Assembly: GCF_014204535.1 (NCBI RefSeq)
Contig: NZ_JACHLR010000016.1
Location: 56,630 to 120,629, forward strand
DNA: 64,000 nt
Direction of reading: 5' to 3'
DNA from: Novosphingobium chloroacetimidivorans
GTDB lineage: Bacteria; Pseudomonadota; Alphaproteobacteria; Sphingomonadales; Sphingomonadaceae
The notes under the pieces were generated by a model, which did no database searches, was not told where the DNA came from, and saw only the letters and a list, made by a program, of their open reading frames with translations. Below, in pieces: positions 24,830 through 33,125 of this stretch (positions are counted from its first letter, which is position 1; every line of letters begins with the position of its first letter). Both the position numbers and the translations under genes were made by a program.

Positions 24830-25003
24830 CTAGCGGTTGACGATCAGCGCGGGCGCGCTCGCCTGGTGATAGCCTGCGACCCATGCGGCGCGGTCCTTGG
24901 GCGTCCGGTACGGATTGCTGGACAGCGGCAGTTCGGCCAAGGCGGCCTTGATCCCCCAGAGATGGGCATGAGCGACGTGGCGGGCAGGAGCGACGGTGTT
25001 CAA
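24830..25003 (-). CDS. Possible ribosome modulation factor (Rmf/CrpP)-like small protein, start uncertain
   Basis: The C-terminal part, WGIKAALAELPLSSNPYRTP followed by KDRAAWVAGYHQA, has the pattern of Rmf/CrpP-like small proteins (AA..G.....NPY....DRAAW..GY..A). A TTG at 25003 with GAGAG about 10 bases upstream gives 57 aa. No ATG fits in frame; an ATG at about 25028 in another frame reads MSEPIKRVLLEHRRS and would need a frameshift to reach the conserved part. So this is either a gene with a rare start or a frameshifted remnant. Confidence 0.4.
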   Translation of the reverse strand: MNTVAPARHVAHAHLWGIKAALAELPLSSNPYRTPKDRAAWVAGYHQASAPALIVNR

Positions 25004-25205
25004 GCAACACTCTCTTGATTGGTTCAGACATCTCGCAAATGCGGCAGCAGGATCGTCGATCCCGGCTCTGAGGCAACCGGAAGGCTCGGTGCGACGAGAT
25101 GCCTGGCCGCTTCGCAGGCGCGGAACGACCATGCGGCACGAGCACGGCAAGCCCCGCGCGCTAAGCGGATATGATATCTGATCGGGATCACCGCATGCGA
25201 TCCGT
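25004..25205. other. Intergenic stretch before tRNA-Gly
   Basis: About 200 bases with no supported gene; it probably holds the control region of the Rmf-like ORF and the end of the tRNA transcript. Short ORFs here have no family-like features. Confidence 0.3.
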
Positions 25206-25280
25206 TGGAGCGGGCGAAGGGATTCGAACCCTCGACCCCAACCTTGGCAAGGTTGTGCTCTACCCCTGAGCTACGCCCGC
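25206..25280 (-). tRNA. tRNA-Gly (anticodon GCC)
   Basis: Full cloverleaf on the minus strand: acceptor GCGGGCG/CGCCCGC, D-arm GTAGCTCAGGGGTAGAGC, anticodon stem CAACC/GGTTG with loop TTGCCAA (anticodon GCC), T-arm GAGGGTTCGAATCCCTT, and an encoded CCA end (25206-25208). Confidence 0.97.
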
Positions 25281-25486
25281 TCGAACGATCGCGACCCGCT
25301 GCCTGAGTGGCGGTGGGCCGGGGTGAGGCGCGCAACTAGCAACGCTTTTCGGAGGCCGCAAGGCAAAAAAGCATCTCCTGTGAAGATCGCCTGGAACGCT
25401 GCTGGCTGGCGCGCATTCGCCCTTCACAAAGCGGCCCCGGATCGCGATCTAGGGCGCAGAACGGATCTCTGTGGGAGCACGGAACT

Positions 25487-26395
25487 TTGGCGAGCATGGG
25501 CCTCAACCTCGAAGAGCAGAAAGCCGTGGACCGGTTCCGCCAGAACGTGGCCGAGCCCTCCATGACCAAGCTCGTCATCCTCGACTTCTGGGCCGAGTGG
25601 TGCGGCCCGTGCAAGGCGCTGACGCCGGTGCTGGAGAAGGTCGCGGCCGAGTACGCCGACAAGGGCGTCGTGCTGGCGAAGGTCAACGTCGATGAAGACC
25701 AGTTCATCGCCTCGCAGTTCCAGGTCCGCTCGATCCCGACGGTCTACGCACTGTTCCAGGGCCAGCCGGTCGCGGACCTGACCAATGCCCGCAGCGAATC
25801 GCAGCTTAAGGGCCTTCTCGACCAGTTGCTCGCCAAGCTGCCGATCCAGCCGGGTGATGAGCCTGCGCCCGATCTCGCCCCCCTGCTGGCGATGGGCGAG
25901 GACGTCCTCGCCAGCGGCGACGGCGAACGCGCGGCTGGCATCTACGCACAGATCATCGACATGGCGCCCGAGAGCCCCGAGGCCCATGCCGGCCTGCTGC
26001 GCGCGCTGATCCTGGCGGGGCACCTCGACGAGGCGGAGGCCCTGCTCGCGCAACTCGATCCGAAGCTGGCCGCCGATCCTCAGGTGGAACGGGCCCGTGC
26101 GGCGCTCGAACTTGCCCGGGAGAAGCCGGACGATAGCGAGCTTGCCGCGCTGCGCGCCGCCGCCGCCGAGCGTCCCGCCGACATGGACGCGCAGCTTGCC
26201 TTTGCCGGTGCGGCCTTTGCCGCGGGTGATCGCGACGAGGCGGCGGCGACGCTGCTGGCGATGATCCGTGCCGATCGCGAGTGGAACGAGGGCGCTGCCA
26301 AGGCCAAGCTGCTGCAGATGTTCGAGGCGATCGGCCTTGAGGATCCCTGGGTCGCCGCAACGCGCCGCAAGCTTTCGACGATCCTGTTCGGCTGA
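25487..26395 (+). CDS. cnoX: CnoX-type thioredoxin chaperone (thioredoxin-TPR fusion)
   Basis: 302 aa. N-terminal thioredoxin domain with the active site WAEWCGPCKAL (unlike E. coli CnoX, which lacks CXXC) and the cis-Pro IPTVYAL; C-terminal tetratricopeptide helices rich in Ala/Glu (GDGERAAGIYAQIIDMAPESPEAHAGLLRALILAG). It protects proteins from oxidation and hands them to GroEL/DnaK. The start is taken as TTG 25487, 9 bases after GGGAG; ATG 25496 is the alternative. The next gene starts 4 bases after its stop codon. Confidence 0.9.
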   Translation: MASMGLNLEEQKAVDRFRQNVAEPSMTKLVILDFWAEWCGPCKALTPVLEKVAAEYADKGVVLAKVNVDEDQFIASQFQVRSIPTVYALFQGQPVADLTNARSESQLKGLLDQLLAKLPIQPGDEPAPDLAPLLAMGEDVLASGDGERAAGIYAQIIDMAPESPEAHAGLLRALILAGHLDEAEALLAQLDPKLAADPQVERARAALELAREKPDDSELAALRAAAAERPADMDAQLAFAGAAFAAGDRDEAAATLLAMIRADREWNEGAAKAKLLQMFEAIGLEDPWVAATRRKLSTILFG

Positions 26396-26399
26396 GCGG

Positions 26400-27014
26400 G
26401 TGGCGCGCGTCTCGATCTTCCCCTTGCCCGGCGCGATCCTCTATCCGGGGTTGCAGCTGCCGCTCCACATCTTCGAGCCGCGCTATCGCGCGCTGGTCGG
26501 CGACGCCCTGGTGCGCGACCGGCTGATCGGGATGATCCAGCCGCAACGCCCCGTGGAAGGATCTCCGTTGTTCGAGATCGGGTGTCTGGGTCGCATCGGC
26601 GACGTCGAGGCGATGGAGGACGGGCGCTACAACGTGATCCTGGAAGGCCAGTCGCGCTTTCGCATCCTGCGCGAACTCGATGTCACTACCCCCTTCCGTC
26701 AGGTCGAGGCCGAGCTGCTGCCCGAGCCGGAGAACCAGTCGCTCGCCGCGGTCGAGCGCGCCAGTTTCGAGCGCGAGGCGCGCCGCTTTGCCGACGCGCA
26801 GGGCTACAGCGTCGACTGGGACCAGGTCTCCCGGCTGGACGACCAGTCGCTGATCAACGGCGTTTCACAGATCGCGCCCTTCGATTCCGCCGCCAAACAG
26901 GCGCTGCTGGAAGCGAACGGCGTTTCGGAACGGTGCGAACTTTTGGTGCAACTGATGCAGTTCTTCGGCCGCCGCTCTGACGGCGATGACGGGAATGGGG
27001 TCACGCTGCAGTAG
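26400..27014 (+). CDS. LON-substrate-binding-domain protein
   Basis: 204 aa formed by the PUA-like N-terminal domain of Lon without its ATPase/protease: VSIFPLPGAILYPGLQLPLHIFEPRYRALVGDAL, then GMIQPQ, GCLGRIGDVE and DGRYNVILEGQSRFRIL. Frequent in alphaproteobacteria right after a CnoX-like gene; the role is unknown but may concern protein quality control. GTG start 26400 lies 4 bases after the cnoX stop. C-terminal helices (LLVQLMQFFGRR) are present. Confidence 0.85.
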   Translation: MARVSIFPLPGAILYPGLQLPLHIFEPRYRALVGDALVRDRLIGMIQPQRPVEGSPLFEIGCLGRIGDVEAMEDGRYNVILEGQSRFRILRELDVTTPFRQVEAELLPEPENQSLAAVERASFEREARRFADAQGYSVDWDQVSRLDDQSLINGVSQIAPFDSAAKQALLEANGVSERCELLVQLMQFFGRRSDGDDGNGVTLQ

Positions 27015-27054
27015 GAAAGCGCTCGCTGCGCAAGTCGCCCCGGGACGACTTCGA

Positions 27055-27705
27055 CTAACCGACCATCGCCTCGCGCAAGCCGTCGATCACGTACTGCGCC
27101 GCGAGCGCTGCCAGCAGTACGCCGAGCAGCCGCGATATCACTGCTTCCACCTGATCGCCCACCAGCCGCATCAGCGGCAGCGCCGCGATCAGCGCCAGCA
27201 GCGCGCAGAGCAGCACCGCGGCGAGCGCGGCGAGGATCACCAGCGTCGCTTCGGTGCCTTGTGCCCGGCTCATCAGCAGCATGGTGGTGGCGATCGAGCC
27301 TGGCCCCGCGAGCATCGGCATCGCCATCGGGAATACCGAGACGTCGGGGATCTCTGGCGTCTCCTCGCCATGCGCGCGCACTTTCTCGGCGCGCTGGTTG
27401 CGGCGCTCGGTCCGCTTTTCGAAGACCATCTCAAGTGCGATGAGGAACAGCATGATGCCGCCGGCGATGCGGAACGAGTTCAGTTCGATATGCAGCGCCG
27501 CCAGCAGCTTCTCGCCGAACAGCGCGAAGACGAACAGGATGCACGCGGCGATGAAGCAGGCGCGCACGGCCATGGCGCGGGCCTGGACGTGGCTGGCGCC
27601 GCTGGTCAGCCCCGCGAAGATCGGCGCGCAGCCCGGCGGGTCGATCACTACGAACAGGGTGACGAAAGCCGAGACGAACAGCCCCATGAGATCGCCGCCG
27701 ATCAT
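27055..27705 (-). CDS. MarC family integral membrane protein
   Basis: 216 aa, six hydrophobic helices. Motifs: FVTLFVVIDPPGCAPIFAGLTSG in helix 1-2, FRIAGGIMLFLIALEMVFEKR, SVFPMAMPMLAGPGSIATTMLL, and LLGVLLAALAAQYVIDGL at the end. Members are often called multiple-antibiotic-resistance proteins, but the transport role is not proven. ATG 27705 overlaps the stop of the upstream gene by 4 bases; the last gene of the folD operon. Confidence 0.9.
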   Translation of the reverse strand: MIGGDLMGLFVSAFVTLFVVIDPPGCAPIFAGLTSGASHVQARAMAVRACFIAACILFVFALFGEKLLAALHIELNSFRIAGGIMLFLIALEMVFEKRTERRNQRAEKVRAHGEETPEIPDVSVFPMAMPMLAGPGSIATTMLLMSRAQGTEATLVILAALAAVLLCALLALIAALPLMRLVGDQVEAVISRLLGVLLAALAAQYVIDGLREAMVG

Positions 27706-28436
27706 GCGGGCGGACACACGGCTGCGGGTTGCGGCGCGGCGACACGCTTCTCCAGCACGGGTTCGAGCGGCTTGCCGGCCCCGCGATAGAGGCTGACGGT
27801 CAAGGCGCGGCTGCAATCGGCCGCGACGGTGACCGCCCAACTGAGCGTGCGATCCTCGCTCCACCCGCCGCGCGTGCCGGCCGGGAAGGCAGGCGCGGGC
27901 ACCGCCGACGCTGGTACGGCTGAGGCGGCGGGAGCAGGCGGGCGCGCCTGCCTGCGATCACATCCCGCGACGCTGGAGGCGATCATCTCGGGGGCGACGA
28001 GCGGTGTCTCCAGCGTATCGCCCTGATCCATCACCCACTTGTACTCGCCATTTTCCTGACGCTGCCATACGGTGGTGAAGTAGCCCTGCGAGCCGTCGGC
28101 CCGCTGCCAAGGCCCCATGTTGACCGCAAGCGTGCCGTCGCAGCTGAGCCAGGTCTGGTGCGGCTGCCAGGCGACCGAGGCCGGCGGGTTCTTCTGCCGC
28201 TTCAGCCAGTCGCGCGCGTTCACCGCTTGAGGCACGAACATGACCGCATCGTCCGCGGCGGTCTGGCGAAAGGCCGTCCATTGGCCCTTGCTCTGGGCGA
28301 GCCGGGCAAAGGCGATCTCGGCTGCGATGGCCTTGGCCGGGCTCGCGAACCGTAGCTGCGGGCGCCTGGGCTTTGCGGTGGCGACGCCCGCCATGCCCAT
28401 GGCGACGATCGCCAGCCCGAGCGTCCAGGCCTTCAC
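27702..28436 (-). CDS. Exported NTF2-like protein of unknown function
   Basis: 244 aa. Signal peptide [21 protein letters not shown], then a domain of the DUF4440/SnoaL type ([68 protein letters not shown]), a proline/alanine linker (about residues 165-185) and a C-terminal beta-rich part with Cys. GTG 28436 overlaps the folD stop by 4 bases, so it is co-translated with folD. Probably periplasmic. Confidence 0.75.
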   Translation of the reverse strand: MKAWTLGLAIVAMGMAGVATAKPRRPQLRFASPAKAIAAEIAFARLAQSKGQWTAFRQTAADDAVMFVPQAVNARDWLKRQKNPPASVAWQPHQTWLSCDGTLAVNMGPWQRADGSQGYFTTVWQRQENGEYKWVMDQGDTLETPLVAPEMIASSVAGCDRRQARPPAPAASAVPASAVPAPAFPAGTRGGWSEDRTLSWAVTVAADCSRALTVSLYRGAGKPLEPVLEKRVAAPQPAAVCPPA

Positions 28437-29338
28437 AGCGCCTCGGCGGCGAGCGGAACCCCGGCGTTGCGGTGCGCGGCAACCAGCGTGTTGCGCAGCA
28501 GGACCGCGATTGTCATCGGCCCGACGCCGCCCGGCACCGGGGTGATCGCGCCCGCGACTTGCGCCACGCCTGCATAGTCGACATCGCCCACCAGCCGTGT
28601 CTTGCCTTCCTCGGCGGCGGGCACGCGATTGATGCCGACGTCGATCACGGTGGCGCCCGGCTTGATCCAGTCGGCCTTGACCATCTCGGCCCGGCCCACG
28701 GCGGCAACGACGATGTCGGCGCGGCGCACGACCTCGGCCAGGTCCCTGGTGCGGCTGTGCGCGACGGTGACGGTGCAGCTTTCGCCCAGCAGCAACTGCG
28801 CCATCGGCTTGCCGACGATGTTGGAGCGCCCGATCACCACCGCGTCCAGGCCCGACAGCGAGCCCAGGCGATCCTTCAGCAGCATCAGGCAACCGAGCGG
28901 CGTGCAGGGAACGAAGCCGGGCTGGCCGACGGCGAGGCGTCCGGCGTTGATGACGTGGAAGCCATCGACGTCCTTGTCGGGGCTGATCGCGGCGATGACC
29001 TTCTGCTCGTCGATGTGCGCGGGCAGCGGCAGCTGGACAAGGATGCCGTCGACCGCTTGGTCGGCGTTCAGGCGGGCGACCAGCGCCAGCAGGTCGGCCT
29101 CCGATGTGTCGGCGGGCAGCTTGTGCTCGAAGCTCTCCATGCCGCTGGCGAGGGTCTGCTTGCCCTTGGATCGCACGTAGACCTGGCTTGCCGGGTCTTC
29201 GCCGACAAGCACGACAGCAAGGCCGGCCCTGCGGCCGGCGGCGCGCTCGAAATGGGCGGCGGCTTCCGCCACGCGCAGGCGCAGGCTTTCGGCGAAGGCC
29301 TTGCCGTCGATGCGGTTACCGGGCAGCCCCTCGCTCAC
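28433..29338 (-). CDS. folD: Bifunctional methylenetetrahydrofolate dehydrogenase/cyclohydrolase
   Basis: Interconverts 5,10-methylene-, methenyl- and 10-formyl-THF with NADP+. 301 aa. Catalytic YVRSKGKQ (Tyr and Lys near residues 54-58), [34 protein letters not shown], the NADP loop [18 protein letters not shown] and the C-terminal [15 protein letters not shown] are all present. It is in an operon with yggT upstream (4-base overlap) and the NTF2-like gene downstream. Confidence 0.97.
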   Translation of the reverse strand: MSEGLPGNRIDGKAFAESLRLRVAEAAAHFERAAGRRAGLAVVLVGEDPASQVYVRSKGKQTLASGMESFEHKLPADTSEADLLALVARLNADQAVDGILVQLPLPAHIDEQKVIAAISPDKDVDGFHVINAGRLAVGQPGFVPCTPLGCLMLLKDRLGSLSGLDAVVIGRSNIVGKPMAQLLLGESCTVTVAHSRTRDLAEVVRRADIVVAAVGRAEMVKADWIKPGATVIDVGINRVPAAEEGKTRLVGDVDYAGVAQVAGAITPVPGGVGPMTIAVLLRNTLVAAHRNAGVPLAAEAL

Positions 29339-29640
29339 AACGCCCCCGAGACCGAGGCCATGGCCAGGTTCTTGAGGATGATGCGCAGGATTTCAAGCCC
29401 GACGATCAGCACCAGCGGCGAGAAGTCGATCGATCCGGTGTTGGGCATGATGCGGCGGATCGGGCGGAACAGCGGCTCGAGCAGCGCATTCACGGCCTTC
29501 CATACGGCCGCGACGAAATCGTTGTGGATGTTGACCACGTTGAACGAGATCAGCAGGCTCAGGACGAACTGGACGATCACCAGCATCACGATGACCGAGA
29601 TGATGTAGCCGACGATCTCGAACAGGGTGAGGAAGATCAA
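29335..29640 (-). CDS. YggT family membrane protein
   Basis: 101 aa with two hydrophobic segments separated by a polar loop: [28 protein letters not shown] at the start and the conserved [34 protein letters not shown] at the end, the YggT hallmark. Function uncertain (osmotic/ion homeostasis or cell division is suggested in some bacteria). First gene of the yggT-folD operon. Confidence 0.9.
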   Translation of the reverse strand: MIFLTLFEIVGYIISVIVMLVIVQFVLSLLISFNVVNIHNDFVAAVWKAVNALLEPLFRPIRRIMPNTGSIDFSPLVLIVGLEILRIILKNLAMASVSGAL

Positions 29641-29871
29641 GGATCAAGCCTTTCGCTTGGGGGCAAAGCCCGCTGCCAAAGCCCGCTGATAGCCGAGCGC
29701 ACGGGGGCCGGGCAAGCGCGGTGCTGGCGATCCGGCGAGAGGGTGGCCATATCGAGCGCGTGAGCACACCGCTTCTATCTCACCCCTGTTCGTGCCGAGC
29801 GCAGTGGAGACATGCGAGCGCGGTGCCAGCGCGTCTCGACTTGGCTCGACACGGACGGGGAGGAGCGGGCC

Positions 29872-30423
29872 ATGTTTGACCTGTTCGATCTGCCGCTTGT
29901 GCCCGGCCTCTCCAGCGCCACGGACATCATCACGCCAGTGGAGGAAGCCGAACTCATCGCCCGTATCGATGCGGAGGCGCTGCTGCCGTTTAAGTTCCAG
30001 GGCTGGGAGGGCAAGCGCCTGACCCACTCGTTCGGTTGGTCCTACGACTTCGAGGACGGCCGCTTCGCGCAAGCCGCGCCTATCCCCGAATGGCTGCTCT
30101 CCATCCGCGCCCGGGCCGCTGCGTTCGCCGGGCTCGATGCGTCGACGCTCGTGCAAGCCCTGCTGATCCGTTACGATCCGGGAGCCGGCATCGGCTGGCA
30201 CAAGGATCGGCCGGTGTTCGAGCATGTCGTCGGCGTGTCACTCGGCGCGGAGGCGAGCATGCGGCTGCGGCGGCGCAAGGCGGGCGGGTTCCAGCGCGTG
30301 TCGCTGCCGCTGCCGGCACGGTCGGTCTACCACTTGTCCGGTGAGGTGCGGCATGGCTGGGAGCACAGCATCGTGCCGATGGAGCATCGCCGCTGGTCGG
30401 TGACGTTCCGGAGCCTGGCTTGA
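29872..30423 (+). CDS. AlkB-type 2-oxoglutarate/Fe(II) dioxygenase
   Basis: 183 aa. The iron ligands are readable in WHKDRPVFEH (H-X-D) and the later His in VRHGWEHSIVP; the 2-oxoglutarate Arg is in RRWSVTFR. N-terminal substrate part AELIARIDAEALLPFKFQGWEGKRLTHSFGWSYDF. It resembles short AlkB proteins that repair alkylated bases, though some of this class act on protein or RNA. ATG 29872 has the ribosome binding site GGGGAGGAG 7 bases upstream. Confidence 0.88.
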   Translation: MFDLFDLPLVPGLSSATDIITPVEEAELIARIDAEALLPFKFQGWEGKRLTHSFGWSYDFEDGRFAQAAPIPEWLLSIRARAAAFAGLDASTLVQALLIRYDPGAGIGWHKDRPVFEHVVGVSLGAEASMRLRRRKAGGFQRVSLPLPARSVYHLSGEVRHGWEHSIVPMEHRRWSVTFRSLA

Positions 30424-30426
30424 AGA

Positions 30427-30562
30427 TCCTCCCCTGCAAGGGGAGGTGGCAGGCGCGTAGCGGCTGACGGAGGGGTGCTACCGCTGGTGGAGTGCGCGAC
30501 CGAGAGGGCTACACCCCTCCGTCACGCCTTGCCGGCGCGCCACCTCCCCTTGCAGGGGAGGA
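30427..30562. repeat. Family A palindromic repeat, copy A4
   Basis: Ends TCCTCCCCTGCAAGGGGAGG and CTCCCCTTGCAGGGGAGGA enclose GGCTGACGGAGGGG and CCCCTCCGTCACG. It lies between the convergent alkB-like and xth genes, where it might act as a shared transcription end. Confidence 0.85.
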
Positions 30563-30579
30563 TCTCGTAAGGCATCCGG

Positions 30580-31356
30580 TCACTTATCCGCCAGTTCGAT
30601 CCAAACCGGTGCGTGGTCGCTGGTCTTCTCCCAGCCGCGGACCTCGCGATCGACTTGCGCATCGACCAGCCGCGCCGCCAGCGGCGGACTGAGCAGCAGG
30701 TGGTCGATCCTGAGGCCGGCATTTCGTGTGTAGGCGTTCCGGAAGTAGTCCCAGAAGGTGTAGATCGTCTCGCCTGGATGCAGCTTGCGCAGGGCGTCGG
30801 TCCAGCCTTGGTCCAGCAGGCGGGCGTAAGCGGCGCGTATCTCGGGCGCGAACAGCGCGTCGTCCGTCCAGCGCTCGGGCTTGTAGACGTCGAGCTCGGT
30901 CGGCATCACGTTGAAGTCGCCCGCCAGCATGACCGGCAAGCCCGAGGCGAGCAGGCCGTCCGCATGGGCGATCAGTGCCTCGAACCAGGCGATCTTGTAG
31001 TCGAACTTGGGGCCGGGCCGCGGGTTGCCGTTGGGCAGGTAGAGCCCGCCGATCAGCACGCCGTTCACCGCCGCTTCGATGTAGCGGCTCTGCGCCGGGT
31101 CGGGATCGTTCGGCAGCCCGCGCCGTGTCTCGTGGATCTCCCCGACACGGCTGAGGATGGCGACGCCGTTCCAGCTCTTCTGCCCGTGCCACACCGCCTG
31201 GTAGCCGGCGTCGGCGATCGCGTCGGCCGGGAACCTGGTGTCCGGCGCCTTGAGCTCCTGCAACACCACTACGTCGGGCGCGGAGCTCTCCAGCCAGCGC
31301 AGCAGCACCGGCAGGCGGCCGTTGACGCCGTTCACGTTGTAGGTCGCGATCTTCAC
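30580..31356 (-). CDS. xth: Exodeoxyribonuclease III (ExoIII/Xth family)
   Basis: 258 aa AP endonuclease/3' exonuclease of base-excision repair. Motifs of the exo-endo-phosphatase fold: MKIATYNVNGVNGRLPVLLRWL, VVVLQELKAPD with the metal Glu, LPNGNP, MLAGDFNVMPTELDVY (Asp/Asn pair) and AGLRIDHLLLSP with the final Asp-His. Length and start fit the family. It converges with the AlkB-like gene, so two alkylation/base-damage repair genes are neighbours. Confidence 0.95.
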   Translation of the reverse strand: MKIATYNVNGVNGRLPVLLRWLESSAPDVVVLQELKAPDTRFPADAIADAGYQAVWHGQKSWNGVAILSRVGEIHETRRGLPNDPDPAQSRYIEAAVNGVLIGGLYLPNGNPRPGPKFDYKIAWFEALIAHADGLLASGLPVMLAGDFNVMPTELDVYKPERWTDDALFAPEIRAAYARLLDQGWTDALRKLHPGETIYTFWDYFRNAYTRNAGLRIDHLLLSPPLAARLVDAQVDREVRGWEKTSDHAPVWIELADK

Positions 31357-31422
31357 GGCGGGCAGCTCCTGGCTCGCAGCGCAGAACCGCCGGTGCCATC
31401 GGCGGGTTCCCCGCCGGCGCGG

Positions 31423-32052
31423 TCAGCCAGCCAGGCCCATCCCGTCCTGCTGACGGTCGATCTCGTCGGGACGCGGCACGATGATCGTCTTGCCGCTGAA
31501 CTGGACGAGCCCCTGGCGTCGCAGTTCGGAGACGACGCGGTTCACATGGACCGGGGTCAGGCCCACGACATCGGCGATGTCCTGCTGCGTCAGCGGGATC
31601 GTGCAAGGCTGGCGGACGCGGCCGTTCTGCTGCAGGCGGCTGTAGATCTCGGCGAACAGCGCCGTGATGCGGCCGTTGGCCGAGCGGCGGCCGAGACTGA
31701 CGATCCAGTCGCTCTGCCGGTTGAAGTTGGTCATCAGCGCATCGATCAGTTCGGAAACGCCTTCGTCGCTGGCGTTGCGGATCGATCCGAGCGGGATCTC
31801 GGTCGCGATCACGTCGGTCAGCGCGACGATCGAAAGCTCTGCTTTGCTCGAGATCACCCACTGCGGCTCGCAGACGTCCCCGGGAAGGTAGAGCGCGGTG
31901 ATCTGGCGGCGACCGTCGGGCAGCAGCGTGTAGCGGCATGCCCAGCCCTCATCCAGGCGGTAAACTCTGTCTTGTGCCTCGCCACCCAGTGCGAGATGCT
32001 CGTGCCTCCGGAAACGGCGTAACGGCTCTTTGCCCAGACCGGACTTCATCAA
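31423..32052 (-). CDS. Crp/Fnr family transcription regulator (first of divergent pair)
   Basis: 209 aa with a cupin-like sensor domain (DEGWACRYTLLPDGRRQITALYLPGDVCE) and C-terminal HTH (LTQQDIADVVGLTPVHVNRVVSELRRQGLV). The sensor has no N-terminal cysteine cluster of Fnr type, so it is not an oxygen-sensing Fnr. Sphingomonads have many such regulators with unknown ligands. A perfect 14-base palindrome lies 17 bases upstream of ATG 32052 and could be its own operator. Confidence 0.9.
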   Translation of the reverse strand: MMKSGLGKEPLRRFRRHEHLALGGEAQDRVYRLDEGWACRYTLLPDGRRQITALYLPGDVCEPQWVISSKAELSIVALTDVIATEIPLGSIRNASDEGVSELIDALMTNFNRQSDWIVSLGRRSANGRITALFAEIYSRLQQNGRVRQPCTIPLTQQDIADVVGLTPVHVNRVVSELRRQGLVQFSGKTIIVPRPDEIDRQQDGMGLAG

Positions 32053-32069
32053 GTATCCTCAGAAAACCC

Positions 32070-32083
32070 CAGAGCGCGCTCTG
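32070..32083. promoter_or_regulatory. Perfect 14-base palindrome, candidate operator
   Basis: CAGAGCGCGCTCTG, centred 25 bases in front of the Crp/Fnr gene at 31423-32052. It is not the E. coli CRP (TGTGA-N6-TCACA) or FNR (TTGAT-N4-ATCAA) site. Autoregulation is inference. Confidence 0.35.
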
Positions 32084-32357
32084 TGGCGCATTTCCGACGG
32101 TGGACTGATTTACCCACGTTAAGTTGATGAAAAAAAGAGTCGGATGGGCCCTTATCGCAAGGGAGAGCCGGTGTACGCCTGGCCATCCGGCGGCCAGAGC
32201 GGGCGCGCCTGCCGCAGGCTTGCGGAACATGCGGCAACCTGCGGCTTTGTGCGCGCATGACGACCGACCCGCAGCCGTGTCGATCGGCGGCCCGGCTGTC
32301 CACTAACGCGTCGTGCGCCTGCTGCGTCACGATCGGTGACAAAGGGGAAGATCGCCC
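32084..32357. other. Divergent control region between two Crp/Fnr genes
   Basis: About 300 bases without a gene. It contains an A/T-rich patch around 32120-32132 (TGATGAAAAAAAGAG) that stands out in this GC-rich DNA and could be a promoter upstream element, but I cannot place -35/-10 boxes with confidence. Confidence 0.3.
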
Positions 32358-33077
32358 ATGTTAGAGCGCCATATCCTGAAGCTTCAGGCCCGTGCGCCGG
32401 TCCTGGCCGAGTACGAGCAGGCTCTGGGCGAACTGATCTCGGAAACGCGCGACTACGCGGCCGACCAGATCGTCGTTCCGGCTTATGTCGAGCAAGTGCA
32501 CAGCACTCTTCTGCTCGAAGGTTTCATGTGCCGTTACAAGGATCTCGCCGACGGGCGGCGGCAGATCACGCAGGTCCATGTGCCGGGTGACTTCGTCGAC
32601 TTGCACAGCTTCACGCTCAAGTATCTCGATCAAGACGTGATGACGCTTACCCCCGTCAAAGTAGCACTGTTCCCGCATGAGGGCCTGCGGCAGGTGACCG
32701 AGCGCTATCCGGCGCTGGCGCGCATCTACTGGTTCAACACCAACCTGGACGCCGCTATCCATCGCGAGTGGGAGCTTTCGCTCGGCCGTCGCAAGGCCCG
32801 GGCGCGCATCGCCATGCTGCTCAGCGAATTGCAGGTGCGGCTGGGCATCGTCGGCCTGGGAGACGATGCAGGTTTCGATTTCCCGCTGACCCAGGTCGAG
32901 ATCGGCGAGTGCACCGGCCTCACCAATGTCCACGTCAACCGGACCGTCCGCGAGCTGCGCGAGGCGGGCGTTGCCGAATTGCGCCGCGGCCGCGCCGACA
33001 TTCTCGACAAGGCGGCGCTCTGGCGCGAAGCGGAGTTCGACCCGCGCTACCTCTACCTGCAGAAGCGCGAACGCTGA
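32358..33077 (+). CDS. Crp/Fnr family transcription regulator (second of divergent pair)
   Basis: 239 aa. Sensor domain with VHSTLLLEGFMCRYKDLADGRRQITQVHVPGDFVDLHS and HTH LTQVEIGECTGLTNVHVNRTVRELREAGVAEL. The sequence differs clearly from the neighbour at 31423, so the two are not a recent duplicate. It probably senses a small molecule; no cysteine cluster is seen. Divergent arrangement suggests that the two share regulation. Confidence 0.9.
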   Translation: MLERHILKLQARAPVLAEYEQALGELISETRDYAADQIVVPAYVEQVHSTLLLEGFMCRYKDLADGRRQITQVHVPGDFVDLHSFTLKYLDQDVMTLTPVKVALFPHEGLRQVTERYPALARIYWFNTNLDAAIHREWELSLGRRKARARIAMLLSELQVRLGIVGLGDDAGFDFPLTQVEIGECTGLTNVHVNRTVRELREAGVAELRRGRADILDKAALWREAEFDPRYLYLQKRER

Positions 33078-33125
33078 GCCCGTCACAGCCTCACGCAAGG
33101 TTGCAGCGCGGCCCCGGCGGTCTAC

